NCBI GenBank assembly: GCA_030689875.1
Contig: JAUYHR010000196.1
Coordinates: forward strand, 1 to 18,276
Reading direction: 5' to 3'
Length of the DNA stretch: 18,276 bases
Origin: Nanobdellota archaeon
GTDB lineage: Archaea > Nanobdellota > Nanobdellia > Pacearchaeales > GW2011-AR1
The notes below the pieces were generated by a model. It saw only the letters and a list, made by a program, of their open reading frames with translations, did not search any database and was not told the origin of the DNA. Position 1 is the stretch's first letter, and each line of letters begins with the position of its first letter. This document shows positions 12,825 through 18,276 of the stretch, piece by piece. The translations under genes and the position numbers were made by a program.

Positions 12825-13217
12825 TTACTTGCTAACTAAAATTTCATATGCTAATTTAAGTTTACCAAAAAAAGATTTTGACTTTAGTTCATTTTTTATA
12901 ATTTCTTTATTGTTTAGCTCACAATTGCGAAGAAGATCCTCTTCGTCAGTTGACTCAAATGAAATTTTATTTAATTCAGTAAAGAGATCATAATCTTCGT
13001 TAATTAATGCAAAAAGATTTTTTTTGCTTCCTATATTGTATTTTAATCCATAGTGCGGATTTAAAGTTATCAATCCTGCTTTAGTATTTATTTTTTTAAT
13101 TTTTCCTGCATGATGATCGTTTGTTCCATTAGGGTTCACAACATAAAACTTATTTTCATACTTCTCATATATTCTTTCTTTAGGCGTAAGACCCATTACA
13201 TTTTTTTTGTTATCCAT
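12825..13217 (-). CDS. Hypothetical protein, 130 aa, divergent from TrmB operon
   Basis: Family not recognised. The 130-residue soluble protein starts MDNKKNVMGLTPKERIYEKY and has a probable small beta domain in the middle (NKFYVVNPNGTNDHHAGKIK to LNPHYGLKYNIGSKK), then a charged helical C-terminal third (ESTDEEDLLRNCELNNKEII...). No membrane segment or metal cluster beyond a His pair (DHHAG). The ATG is at 13215-13217. On the minus strand ACTTTAAAAGG (13241-13251) lies about 25-35 bases upstream, and would serve as TATA box while also being one copy of the shared operator motif. It is therefore likely to be controlled together with the divergent TrmB-type operon. It converges on the RPA-like gene. 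Confidence 0.74.
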   Translation of the reverse strand: MDNKKNVMGLTPKERIYEKYENKFYVVNPNGTNDHHAGKIKKINTKAGLITLNPHYGLKYNIGSKKNLFALINEDYDLFTELNKISFESTDEEDLLRNCELNNKEIIKNELKSKSFFGKLKLAYEILVSK

Positions 13218-13238
13218 TGTTTAAATATCAACATCTCC

Positions 13239-13322
13239 AACCTTTTAAAGTTTATGTGTTTCAACTTTAAAAAGGTAACAAGCGAAACATTTATAAAGCT
13301 TGTTTCTGTTACTTTTAAAGTA
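13239..13322. promoter_or_regulatory. Divergent promoter with three operator-like repeats
   Basis: A motif close to ACTTTAAAAGGTAAC occurs three times: minus strand 13239-13252 (AACTTTAAAAGGTT), plus strand 13263-13279 (AACTTTAAAAAGGTAAC) and minus strand 13308-13321 (ACTTTAAAAGTAAC). The second and third are inverted around a TATA box, ATTTATAAA (13289-13297), and are extended by AAGC...GCTT. The third overlaps the predicted start of the plus operon and contains the palindrome TACTTTTAAAGTA (13310-13322). The first covers the TATA region of the minus gene. The arrangement suits a dimeric repressor acting on both directions; the TrmB-type protein encoded 250 bp downstream is the obvious candidate. 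Confidence 0.72.
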
Positions 13323-13334
13323 GTAACAAACAAA

Positions 13335-13565
13335 ATGACAGAACAAACAAACGAAAAAACTTTAGAAGAAAGAACAAAAAGCAGAATGAAAAAAATAGAA
13401 GCTATGATAGAAAATGCAGGAGATTTTTACGGAAGGAGTCATCATCACCACGATCCCACTAAAAGAGCGATTTATACTCAAAATCTTGCTATTCACAAAC
13501 AAAACGAAATTATAATTGATTATCTTCAAGAAATTTATAAAACACAAAAAGGAGAAAAAAAATAA
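13335..13565 (+). CDS. Small hypothetical protein, 76 aa, first gene of TrmB operon
   Basis: Not recognised. The 76-residue, highly charged helical protein starts MTEQTNEKTLEERTKSRMKK, has a histidine cluster HHHHDPTKR near residues 36-44 that could bind metal, and ends in helix QNEIIIDYLQEIYKTQKGEKK. An in-frame ATG at 13110 would add 75 residues, but that stretch is the operator/promoter region and reads like chance sequence. The ATG at 13335 lies about 42 bases after the TATA box at 13289 and starts a normal-looking protein, so it is preferred. The TrmB-type gene begins one base after its stop (TAA-A-ATG), implying translational coupling. Confidence 0.75.
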   Translation: MTEQTNEKTLEERTKSRMKKIEAMIENAGDFYGRSHHHHDPTKRAIYTQNLAIHKQNEIIIDYLQEIYKTQKGEKK

Positions 13566-13566
13566 A

Positions 13567-14355
13567 ATGATAGCTAAACAAGATTTAATTAATAAAATCA
13601 AAGACTACTTTGACTTAAATATTTACGAGACAAAAGTATGGCTGGCTTTATTAGGAAAAGGTTCTGCTTCCGCTGGCGAGATTGCAAGCATTTCAGGAGT
13701 TCCGCGTTCAAGAACTTATGATGTTCTGGAAAGTTTGGAAAAAAAAGGATTTGCAATTGTTAAAATAGGAAAGCCGGTAAAATATTTAGGTGTTAAACCA
13801 AAAATGGTTATTGAAAAACTTAAAAATAATGTAAGAACAAAAGCAGAAGAAAAAATATTCAGTTTATCTAACGTTAAGGAAACCGACGAGTTCACACAGC
13901 TTGAAGGGCTCTACAAAGAAGGAATTGTTCCAATAAAAAGAGAAGACCTTTCAGCGGCATTAAAAGGAAAAGCAAATATTTCCAATTATTTAAAAGACTT
14001 GCTTCAAAATGCAAAAAAAGAAGTTATAATCTGCACAACTGCCGAAGAATTAGCAGTTAAAATTAAACTTTTCGCGCAGACATTTGAAAGCCTGAAAAAA
14101 GACAATGTTAAAATAAAATTGGCTCTATCGGGAGATGAAAAATTAATAAAACAAATAGAAGAAAAACTTGCAATAAAAGTAAAAAAAACTGAACTTGATT
14201 CAAAGTTCTTTATAATTGACAAAAAAGAAATTATGTTTTATATTTCAAAAAATGCTGAAGCAAATGAAGATGTTGCAATCTGGCTTAATTCTGAATTTTT
14301 CAGCCAAGCATTTGCAGTTTTATTTGAAACAGCGTTGAAGAATAAGGGGCAATGA
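13567..14355 (+). CDS. TrmB-family transcriptional regulator
   Basis: A 262-residue DNA-binding regulator. Residues about 15-80 are the TrmB winged helix-turn-helix: YFDLNIYETKVWLALLGKG, then SAGEIASISGVPRSRTYDVL with the recognition helix, and LEKKGFAIV... for the wing. A coiled region follows (EKLKNNVRTKAEEKI), then a C-terminal PLD-like regulatory domain (about 130-262) with AKKEVIICTTAEEL, VKIKLALSG, TELDSKFFIIDKKEIMFYI and VAIWLNSEFFSQAFAVLFE, as in TrmB proteins that sense sugars or other ligands. An in-frame upstream ATG at 13516 would overlap the previous gene; the ATG at 13567, one base after that gene's stop, is preferred. The nearby inverted operator repeats suggest autoregulation; the ligand is unknown. 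Confidence 0.9.
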   Translation: MIAKQDLINKIKDYFDLNIYETKVWLALLGKGSASAGEIASISGVPRSRTYDVLESLEKKGFAIVKIGKPVKYLGVKPKMVIEKLKNNVRTKAEEKIFSLSNVKETDEFTQLEGLYKEGIVPIKREDLSAALKGKANISNYLKDLLQNAKKEVIICTTAEELAVKIKLFAQTFESLKKDNVKIKLALSGDEKLIKQIEEKLAIKVKKTELDSKFFIIDKKEIMFYISKNAEANEDVAIWLNSEFFSQAFAVLFETALKNKGQ

Positions 14356-14356
14356 A

Positions 14357-14872
14357 ATGACAAACGAAAACGGATTAATAAAAAGAATGTATGATAAATA
14401 TGTTAAACATCCAATAAGAAACACTCTCTTAACTGGAGTTGGATTAGCAACTATTGTAGGAACATTCGGAGGAAATGAAGGAGGTTTAGCGCCATTCTAC
14501 AACAAAAAATCAGGAACATGGGGGGGAATAAATGTTGGCGTTTATAATGAATTTCAAGAAAATTCAAAATTTTATGGACTTTCAATAGGAGTTATACAAT
14601 CCCCTAACAAAAAAGAAGATGGTTCTTTTGTTAAACATAATTTTTATGGAGCGCAAATAGGTCTTGTAAATGCAGCTGAAAATTTAAATGGAGCACAAAT
14701 AGGTTTTATAAATGGAGCGCAAATGGGTTTTGTAAATATGACTGAAAATTTAAATGGAGCACAAATAGGTCTTGTAAATGCAGCTGAAAATTTAAATGGA
14801 ATGCAAATAGGCGGGGGGAATTTAAATCAAAAAGGATGGTCTACTATTTTAAATTTTGCAAAGGGAGAGTAA
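14357..14872 (+). CDS. Surface repeat protein ('NGAQIG' repeats)
   Basis: A 171-residue protein. A basic N-terminus (residues 5-20) is followed by one hydrophobic stretch, RNTLLTGVGLATIVGTFGG (21-39), which may be a signal anchor. The C-terminal two thirds are repeats of about 10-14 residues: GGINVGVYNEFQEN, FYGLSIGVIQ, FYGAQIGLVNAAEN, LNGAQIGFIN, GAQMGFVNMTEN, LNGAQIGLVNAAEN and LNGMQIGGGN. The G-x-Q-x-G-x-x-N pattern matches what I recall of the LA_2272 surface-repeat type first noted in Leptospira, thought to be cell-surface proteins; such stacks often form beta-solenoids. Two copies are identical in DNA over 39 bases, so copy number may vary. It starts one base after the TrmB stop (TGA-A-ATG), suggesting it is the main regulated product. 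Confidence 0.85.
   Translation: MTNENGLIKRMYDKYVKHPIRNTLLTGVGLATIVGTFGGNEGGLAPFYNKKSGTWGGINVGVYNEFQENSKFYGLSIGVIQSPNKKEDGSFVKHNFYGAQIGLVNAAENLNGAQIGFINGAQMGFVNMTENLNGAQIGLVNAAENLNGMQIGGGNLNQKGWSTILNFAKGE
14654..14800 (+). repeat. 39-bp exact intragenic repeat, 108-bp period
   Basis: 14654-14692 and 14762-14800 are identical over 39 bases, an offset of 36 codons, within the surface-repeat gene. A shorter, diverged partial copy lies between them (14720-14758). The in-frame period and identity show recent expansion by duplication. Confidence 0.9.
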
Positions 14873-14879
14873 AAGTAAA

Positions 14880-15395
14880 ATGAAAAAGGCAGAAAGCACA
14901 GAAATGCTTGATTCTGGAAAAATTGTATTTTTCCCCGACTATAATGCCGCAGTTTTATCTTATAATGGAGAAGAAGAAATAAATATTAAATTATATCAAT
15001 CTCAAAAAGAATTGTACTCTTGGGGGATGCTTGCAGGCTACATAAATGTATTGGAAGAAAAAAAGAGTGAAATTTTATATGCAGGACAATTAAAACATTT
15101 TGACGAATTGAATTATCACGGCGAAAAAGTTGATGAAAAAAAAGTTGATTTGGACAAGGACAAAATGTACAAAGCAATTAGGCAATTGGGTGGGCATATG
15201 GAAAGCCATATTTTGGTTTCAAGATATTATGTTCCAAAAAAAGTATTTGAAAAAATACCTTTTAAGCAAGCAGAAGAATTAGTTAAAAATAAAAAAGCAA
15301 AATTAAACAATTATCAAAACGAGAAAGATTTTTTTCTATCTTATGGGGATAATCTTTATTTTAGAAGCGACAATCAAGGAGCATATCTCCATTAA
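14880..15395 (+). CDS. Hypothetical protein, 171 aa, last gene of TrmB operon
   Basis: Not recognised. The 171-residue soluble protein starts MKKAESTEMLDSGKIVFFPDYN, has strand-like segments (KIVFFPDYNAAVLSYNG, EINIKLYQS), an aromatic-rich helix ELYSWGMLAGYINVLEE, a central acidic/lysine linker (DEKKVDLDKDKMYKAI), and ends in KDFFLSYGDNLYFRSDNQ. No signal peptide, membrane helix or metal site. An in-frame TTG at 14856 overlaps the preceding gene; the ATG at 14880 is preferred, 12 bases behind an AGGGAGAG purine run (14861-14868) that may act as ribosome-binding site. It lies 7 bases after the surface-repeat gene, so it is probably part of the TrmB operon. Confidence 0.76.
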   Translation: MKKAESTEMLDSGKIVFFPDYNAAVLSYNGEEEINIKLYQSQKELYSWGMLAGYINVLEEKKSEILYAGQLKHFDELNYHGEKVDEKKVDLDKDKMYKAIRQLGGHMESHILVSRYYVPKKVFEKIPFKQAEELVKNKKAKLNNYQNEKDFFLSYGDNLYFRSDNQGAYLH

Positions 15396-15513
15396 AAAAT
15401 AAAAAATGACAAACTTAATTAATAAAATGACAATCAAAAATACCCTAAGGAATGGCATAAACCTTTTTAAACTAAGAAATCTTTTAATATTCAGCAAAAA
15501 AAGAGAGAAGATA

Positions 15514-15723
15514 ATGACAGATAGGAAAGATGATTTGGAAAAGTTAACTGAAGAGATTTCAGGAATAAGCAGAGGCGAATATCCATTAAATATGTTTAAA
15601 CCACTTTTGGATGAAGTCCAAAACACGCGCCTTCCATTAAATGTTCAGAGAGATATTCCCCGCAAGCATTATTCAAAAAATAATTTATTAGATACATATG
15701 TTGCTTGTCGATATGGAATATAA
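15514..15723 (+). CDS. Small hypothetical protein, 69 aa (start uncertain)
   Basis: Not recognised. From ATG 15514 the protein has 69 residues, starting MTDRKDDLEKLTEEISGISR, then YPLNMFKPLLDEVQNTRLPL, and a basic, aromatic end (RKHYSKNNLL...CRYGI). It looks soluble and helical. The frame is open upstream to an ATG at 15406, which would add 36 residues. I favour 15514 because the extension uses rare-looking codons (CTA, ACC), reads like chance sequence, and contains a TATA-like CTTTTTAAAC (15463-15472) about 45 bases before 15514; GAGAGAAG precedes it as a possible ribosome-binding site. If 15406 is right the gene would continue the upstream operon after a 10-base gap. Confidence 0.55.
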   Translation: MTDRKDDLEKLTEEISGISRGEYPLNMFKPLLDEVQNTRLPLNVQRDIPRKHYSKNNLLDTYVACRYGI

Positions 15724-15796
15724 TCTATTGCGCGATTTATTAGTTCTGTAAAATTTTCTTTATTAATCTTCTTAAATTTATCTCTTACTTCTTTTG

Positions 15797-15855
15797 TTCG
15801 AGTTTACGAGAACACCACAGCGAAGCGAGGACTTTGAGAAAAATCTTTAGATTTT
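15797..15855. terminator. Convergent intergenic region with hairpin and GC-rich patch
   Basis: The 123 bases between the convergent genes ending at 15723 (+) and 15847 (-) hold a GC-rich patch (TTCGAGTTTACGAGAACACC to GCGAAGCGAGG, about 15797-15830) and a hairpin AAAATC-TTTA-GATTTT (15840-15855) whose loop contains the stop codon of the minus gene. It is a candidate bidirectional terminator; the GC-rich patch is loosely like the dispersed elements but not a clear copy. Confidence 0.4.
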
Positions 15856-16257
15856 ACTTCGAATTGAATGTTTTGCTCCGCAAGCCAAGCAGTGCAAGAA
15901 ACTTACTCTATCTTCTTTGATTATTTCTGTATCTGGCTTTTTACATTCCCTGCATAACACAAATTCATTTGCGTATTCTTCTATTTTTTGATTTATTTTT
16001 GCGCTTGGAATTTTATTGTTCAAAATTAATCTCTCTCCTTCTAACTGCCCTTGCGTGGCAAGTTCTTTAAGCATAAATTTCTGAAAATGTTCAGCTGGTC
16101 TCCTTAAATAAGAAGTTATTTGCAGAAAGTTTGTTAAAATTGTTTTTTTCCCTTCAATGCGGCCCTCTATCTTTGGAATTTCAAATCTCTCGCCAGACTC
16201 TTTAACTTGCTTTACTTTTCCATATGCTTCATTTAATAATAATTCGTAGGATTCCAT
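15847..16257 (-). CDS. eif2b: Translation initiation factor 2 subunit beta (aIF2-beta)
   Basis: Part of the heterotrimeric archaeal IF2 that brings initiator Met-tRNA to the ribosome. The 136-residue protein has the family layout: a helical N-terminus (YELLLNEAYGKVKQ), the alpha/beta core with IPKIEGRIEGKKTILTNF (27-44), YLRRPAEHFQKFMLKELATQGQ (50-71) and LILNNKIPSAKINQKIEEYANEFVLC, then a zinc ribbon with C102, C105, C123 and C126 (CRECKKPDT...HCLACGAKH). It ends HSIRSKI. Length and order are typical of the archaeal protein. The ATG at 16255-16257 has a TTAAATAA-type TATA box near 16280 on the minus strand. The upstream gap contains the 60-bp tandem repeat. Confidence 0.96.
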   Translation of the reverse strand: MESYELLLNEAYGKVKQVKESGERFEIPKIEGRIEGKKTILTNFLQITSYLRRPAEHFQKFMLKELATQGQLEGERLILNNKIPSAKINQKIEEYANEFVLCRECKKPDTEIIKEDRVSFLHCLACGAKHSIRSKI

Positions 16258-16312
16258 AATTATTTTTAGAAAGAGAGATTATTTAAGGTTTTTGAATGCT
16301 AAAATTGCTATG

Positions 16313-16430
16313 CTCCCGACCTCGCACGGCTTATTAATAATTTAATTTACTGCCTACCACGAAGTCGCTCTACTCCCGACCTCGCACGGCTTATTAATAA
16401 TTTAATTTACTGCCTACCACGAAGTCGCTC
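16313..16430. repeat. 60-bp tandem duplication of the dispersed GC-rich element
   Basis: 16313-16370 and 16373-16430 are identical over 58 bases, a period of exactly 60. Each unit has GC-rich ends (CTCCCGACCTCGCACGGC and ACGAAGTCGCTC) around an AT-rich centre. The junction AAGTCGCTCTACTCCCGACC (16362-16381) is the exact reverse complement of 4699-4718. The upstream edge TGCTCCCGACCTCGC (16311-16325) is the reverse complement of 3935-3949. The repeat occupies most of the 213-base gap between aIF2-beta and the protease gene, where no gene is visible. Confidence 0.95.
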
Positions 16431-16470
16431 GCTTGAATCTTGTGAGTTTTATTTTTGCCGGTAAATTATT

Positions 16471-17385
16471 TTAAAAAACAAGAACACTAACAATCATCCC
16501 CAAAAATATTCCTGCTGTTATAAACGGCATTGCAGGATAAAATTTCTTTTTTTCTGAAAAAAATAGCAAATAACTAAGTCCTAAAACGGCTCCTAAAATT
16601 ACAAAAATTGCAGGCCATATTCCAAGAGTTTTCAGCATAACTCCTGCGGAAATTATCGGAAATACAACATCTCCTCCGCCGAGAATTGCTATGTTGATTT
16701 TAATCTTTTTCTTTTTTAGTTCTGATTTTTTGGAATTATTCTTAAGATATTTAATCATCTGCCTTTGTTTTTTTGAGACATAAGGAATAAAAAATCCTGA
16801 GAAAATTTTTAACGTGTTGATTTGATATTTAGCCATTTTTTGCATTATCCCAGAATGCCAGACCGCCCACGCATCATAAACTGAAATTAAGATAAGCAAA
16901 ATAATCATTGTCCAGATATTCAAAAGAGGAATAAAAACCGCAGCAATGCCTGGATAAATTAATAATTCAGTGGCATTATGAACAATAAGATTTCTTTTGT
17001 AGATTTTTATAAAAGCCAGAGGAATTGCAATCAGCGTCGCAATAATAGGAATATTTTCAAAAATTAGTTTTTCAAAAAATAATTTGTTAGTGAAAATAGC
17101 ATAAAAAGCAAGCCCAATAGCCAGAGACACAACTGCGAAAAACCAGAGCTTTAAAACAAATTCCACTTTAAATTTTGTCAATAAAAAAAATAAAGCTATT
17201 GCAATAATGAACGCAATAATAATTGAAGGAAAAAATTGTGTTTTTTCTTTTTCACTTAATTCTGGAGGCTCCATTCCATAAGGCAGTTCATTTTGAGAAT
17301 AATGCTTAACAACATACAGCCCGATAAATTGCGTAACTATAAACATTCCTAAAAGAACCAAAATTATTATTAGTTTGTGTTTCAT
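16471..17385 (-). CDS. Presenilin-like intramembrane aspartyl protease (A22/PSH)
   Basis: A 304-residue polytopic membrane protein with about nine hydrophobic helices. It has the three presenilin/signal-peptide-peptidase signatures in order: YD in ISVYDAWAVW (catalytic D171), GxGD in ILGGGDVVFP (catalytic D239) and a PAL-like motif PAMPF (284-288). A lysine-rich cytoplasmic loop (203-230) separates the two catalytic helices. Such enzymes cut membrane-embedded helices of leftover signal peptides or anchors. Prepilin peptidases of the FlaK/PibD type also have a GxGD motif, but lack the YD-plus-PAL set seen here. The PAL motif departs from the canonical PALP (Met for Leu). The start codon is two bases after the stop of the secretion ATPase gene, so the two are almost certainly cotranscribed. 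Confidence 0.9.
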   Translation of the reverse strand: MKHKLIIILVLLGMFIVTQFIGLYVVKHYSQNELPYGMEPPELSEKEKTQFFPSIIIAFIIAIALFFLLTKFKVEFVLKLWFFAVVSLAIGLAFYAIFTNKLFFEKLIFENIPIIATLIAIPLAFIKIYKRNLIVHNATELLIYPGIAAVFIPLLNIWTMIILLILISVYDAWAVWHSGIMQKMAKYQINTLKIFSGFFIPYVSKKQRQMIKYLKNNSKKSELKKKKIKINIAILGGGDVVFPIISAGVMLKTLGIWPAIFVILGAVLGLSYLLFFSEKKKFYPAMPFITAGIFLGMIVSVLVF

Positions 17386-17387
17386 TT

Positions 17388-18276
17388 TTAATACGCAATT
17401 CCAAACCTCTTTAAAATTCCCCGAGGATTTTTATAATATTCATTAATTATTTCCTGAACTTCATGAAATCCATATTTTTTTTGCTGAATTAAAATATATA
17501 ATATTTGAACTCTTTGTCTGAATTCTTTTTCTATTTCTTCTATGTTTTTTCCGTACCTTAAAGCAATTTTTTCAAAAATTTTGCTTGTCTTTTTAAAATA
17601 AAATTCATTATCTTTTGGATTCCAGATAAAAGGAGTATTTGTCAGGGCTGCTCCTGATTCCTCAACATTTACAATTTCTACAATTTCTTTTACTTTTCTT
17701 GTTTCTTGTTTATTTACAGTTGCCTGTCCCATTATGCATACGCAGTCCAATACATTCATTAATGTCGGAGGCAATTCAATCGGCGGTGTTTCAAGTCTTT
17801 TTATTACTGTATCAACAGATTCAGCGTGTATAGTGCTTATTGACGGATGTCCCGACGCCATTCCTTGAAATAATACAAATGCTTCTTTTCCACGGACTTC
17901 ACCGACGATAATATAATCCGGTCTCTGTCTGAACGACGCTTTTAATAAAGTGAATAAATCAATTTCTCCAAATTCTCCTGTCCCTGTTGCGCTTCTTGAA
18001 ACTCCAGGCAGCCAGTTTTCCCTCGGGAGATTTAATTCTCTGGTATCTTCAATTGAAACGACTCTTGCTTCTGGAGGAATAAAAAAAGCAAGAACATTCA
18101 GCAAAGTTGTCTTTCCGGAACCAGTTCCGCCGGCAATGAGAATATTCATTTTATGTTCAACCAGCATCCATAAATATGCCATCATTTCTAAGCTCAAAGT
18201 TTTAAATGAAATTAATTGAGGAGGAGTCCAGGGAGTCTGCGTGAATTTTCTAATTGTGAATGTCGGTCCTCTGCTC
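17388..18276 (-). CDS. Type II/IV secretion-system ATPase, GspE/FlaI-like (N-terminus beyond window)
   Basis: Hexameric motor ATPase of archaeal pilus/archaellum-type assembly systems. The frame stays open to the window edge (first full codon at 18273-18275), giving 295 visible residues that start SRGPTFTIRKF, typical of the sequence just before the ATPase core in this family. Walker A GGTGSGKT lies at 18108-18131. Further on come IEDTREL (Asp box), DLLKASFRQRPDYII-like region reading LLKASFRQRPDYIIVGEVRG (Walker B with the arginine-rich lead), and the His box SGHPSISTIHAES. Apparent internal starts such as the TTG at 18197 are not the true start. Normally the next gene is the membrane platform protein (FlaJ/TadC-like), but here it is the presenilin-like protease, two bases downstream. 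Confidence 0.93.
   Translation of the reverse strand, partial: SRGPTFTIRKFTQTPWTPPQLISFKTLSLEMMAYLWMLVEHKMNILIAGGTGSGKTTLLNVLAFFIPPEARVVSIEDTRELNLPRENWLPGVSRSATGTGEFGEIDLFTLLKASFRQRPDYIIVGEVRGKEAFVLFQGMASGHPSISTIHAESVDTVIKRLETPPIELPPTLMNVLDCVCIMGQATVNKQETRKVKEIVEIVNVEESGAALTNTPFIWNPKDNEFYFKKTSKIFEKIALRYGKNIEEIEKEFRQRVQILYILIQQKKYGFHEVQEIINEYYKNPRGILKRFGIAY

Noticed and set aside
13110..13334. 75-residue N-terminal extension of the small protein at 13335
   Set aside because: The extension covers the divergent promoter and operator repeats, reads as hydrophobic chance sequence, and begins upstream of the TATA box.
13516..13566. Upstream start for the TrmB-type gene
   Set aside because: It would overlap the preceding gene by 50 bases and add a lysine-rich stretch outside the family; the ATG at 13567 follows the stop by one base as at other junctions here.
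15406..15513. N-terminal extension of the gene ending at 15723
   Set aside because: Not firmly excluded, but codon use and a TATA-like element inside the stretch favour the later ATG at 15514.
16471..17385. Prepilin peptidase (FlaK/PibD) as identity of the GxGD protein
   Set aside because: The order YD, GGGD, PAMPF and nine or so helices fit presenilin/PSH proteases; prepilin peptidases lack the PAL-like motif and the YD helix.

Overview
The window is archaeal chromosomal DNA, strongly AT-rich by eye. This follows from an MCM helicase, a TATA-binding protein, ribosomal protein L15e, initiation factor 2 beta, an RPA-type OB-fold protein, a TrmB-type regulator, an archaeal GspE/FlaI-type ATPase, a presenilin-like GxGD protease, and a tRNA-Ile with an archaeal bulge-helix-bulge intron. 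Mixed in are bacterial-looking genes: a bacterial-form methionyl-tRNA synthetase, a full-length DisA-type diadenylate cyclase, a PGRP/amidase_2 domain protein, a PD40 propeller and an 'NGAQIG' surface-repeat protein. This mix, with the small genes, suggests a DPANN-type lineage (Woesearchaeota/Pacearchaeota-like). The lineage is inference, not proven here.

Layout. 1-1536 (-): metG (truncated by the window edge) behind a small unknown gene. 1628-2254 (+): zinc-ribbon/Hsp20-like protein. 2318-2451: a 67-bp tandem duplication that runs into the 3' end of disA (2442-3527, -). 3660-3778: intron-containing tRNA-Ile(GAU), followed by a segment ending in a second copy of the tRNA 3' end. 4014-4634: rpl15e, with a C-terminal tail encoded by repeat-like DNA, followed by more repeat-like DNA. 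4856-5586: overlapping zinc-ribbon and amidase genes. 5643-6914: exported propeller. 7032-8123: membrane-anchored Schlafen/AlbA_2 protein with a 20-codon leader ORF. 8261-8818: tbp with twin TATA boxes. 8824-9490 (-): two diverged tandem paralogues. 9696-12767: mcm (with a 15-codon leader ORF), an unknown basic protein and an RPA-like protein, a replication neighbourhood. 12825-13217 (-) and 13335-15395 (+): divergent units separated by a repeated operator-like sequence. The plus unit encodes a small protein, a TrmB regulator, a repeat-rich surface protein and an unknown protein. 15514-15723: unknown small gene. 15847-16257 (-): aIF2 beta. 16313-16430: a 60-bp tandem duplication. 16471-18276 (-): presenilin-like protease directly behind a secretion ATPase that runs off the window.

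Most notable structure. (1) A family of short GC-richer elements, core roughly GGTCGGGAGTAGAGCGACTT, is scattered between genes, forms tandem copies, and appears to have entered the ends or interior of genes (rpl15e tail, a 20-residue in-frame insertion in the amidase, possibly the disA end). (2) Short leader ORFs start at the predicted transcription start of two genes and end on or next to the main start codon. Several gene junctions follow the pattern stop-A-ATG. (3) A three-copy operator-like motif lies beside a TrmB-type regulator gene. (4) A second TATA box of tbp sits over the predicted start of transcription, which would suit autorepression. Promoters are generally TATA boxes about 25-32 bases from the first codon, which implies leaderless or nearly leaderless mRNAs.
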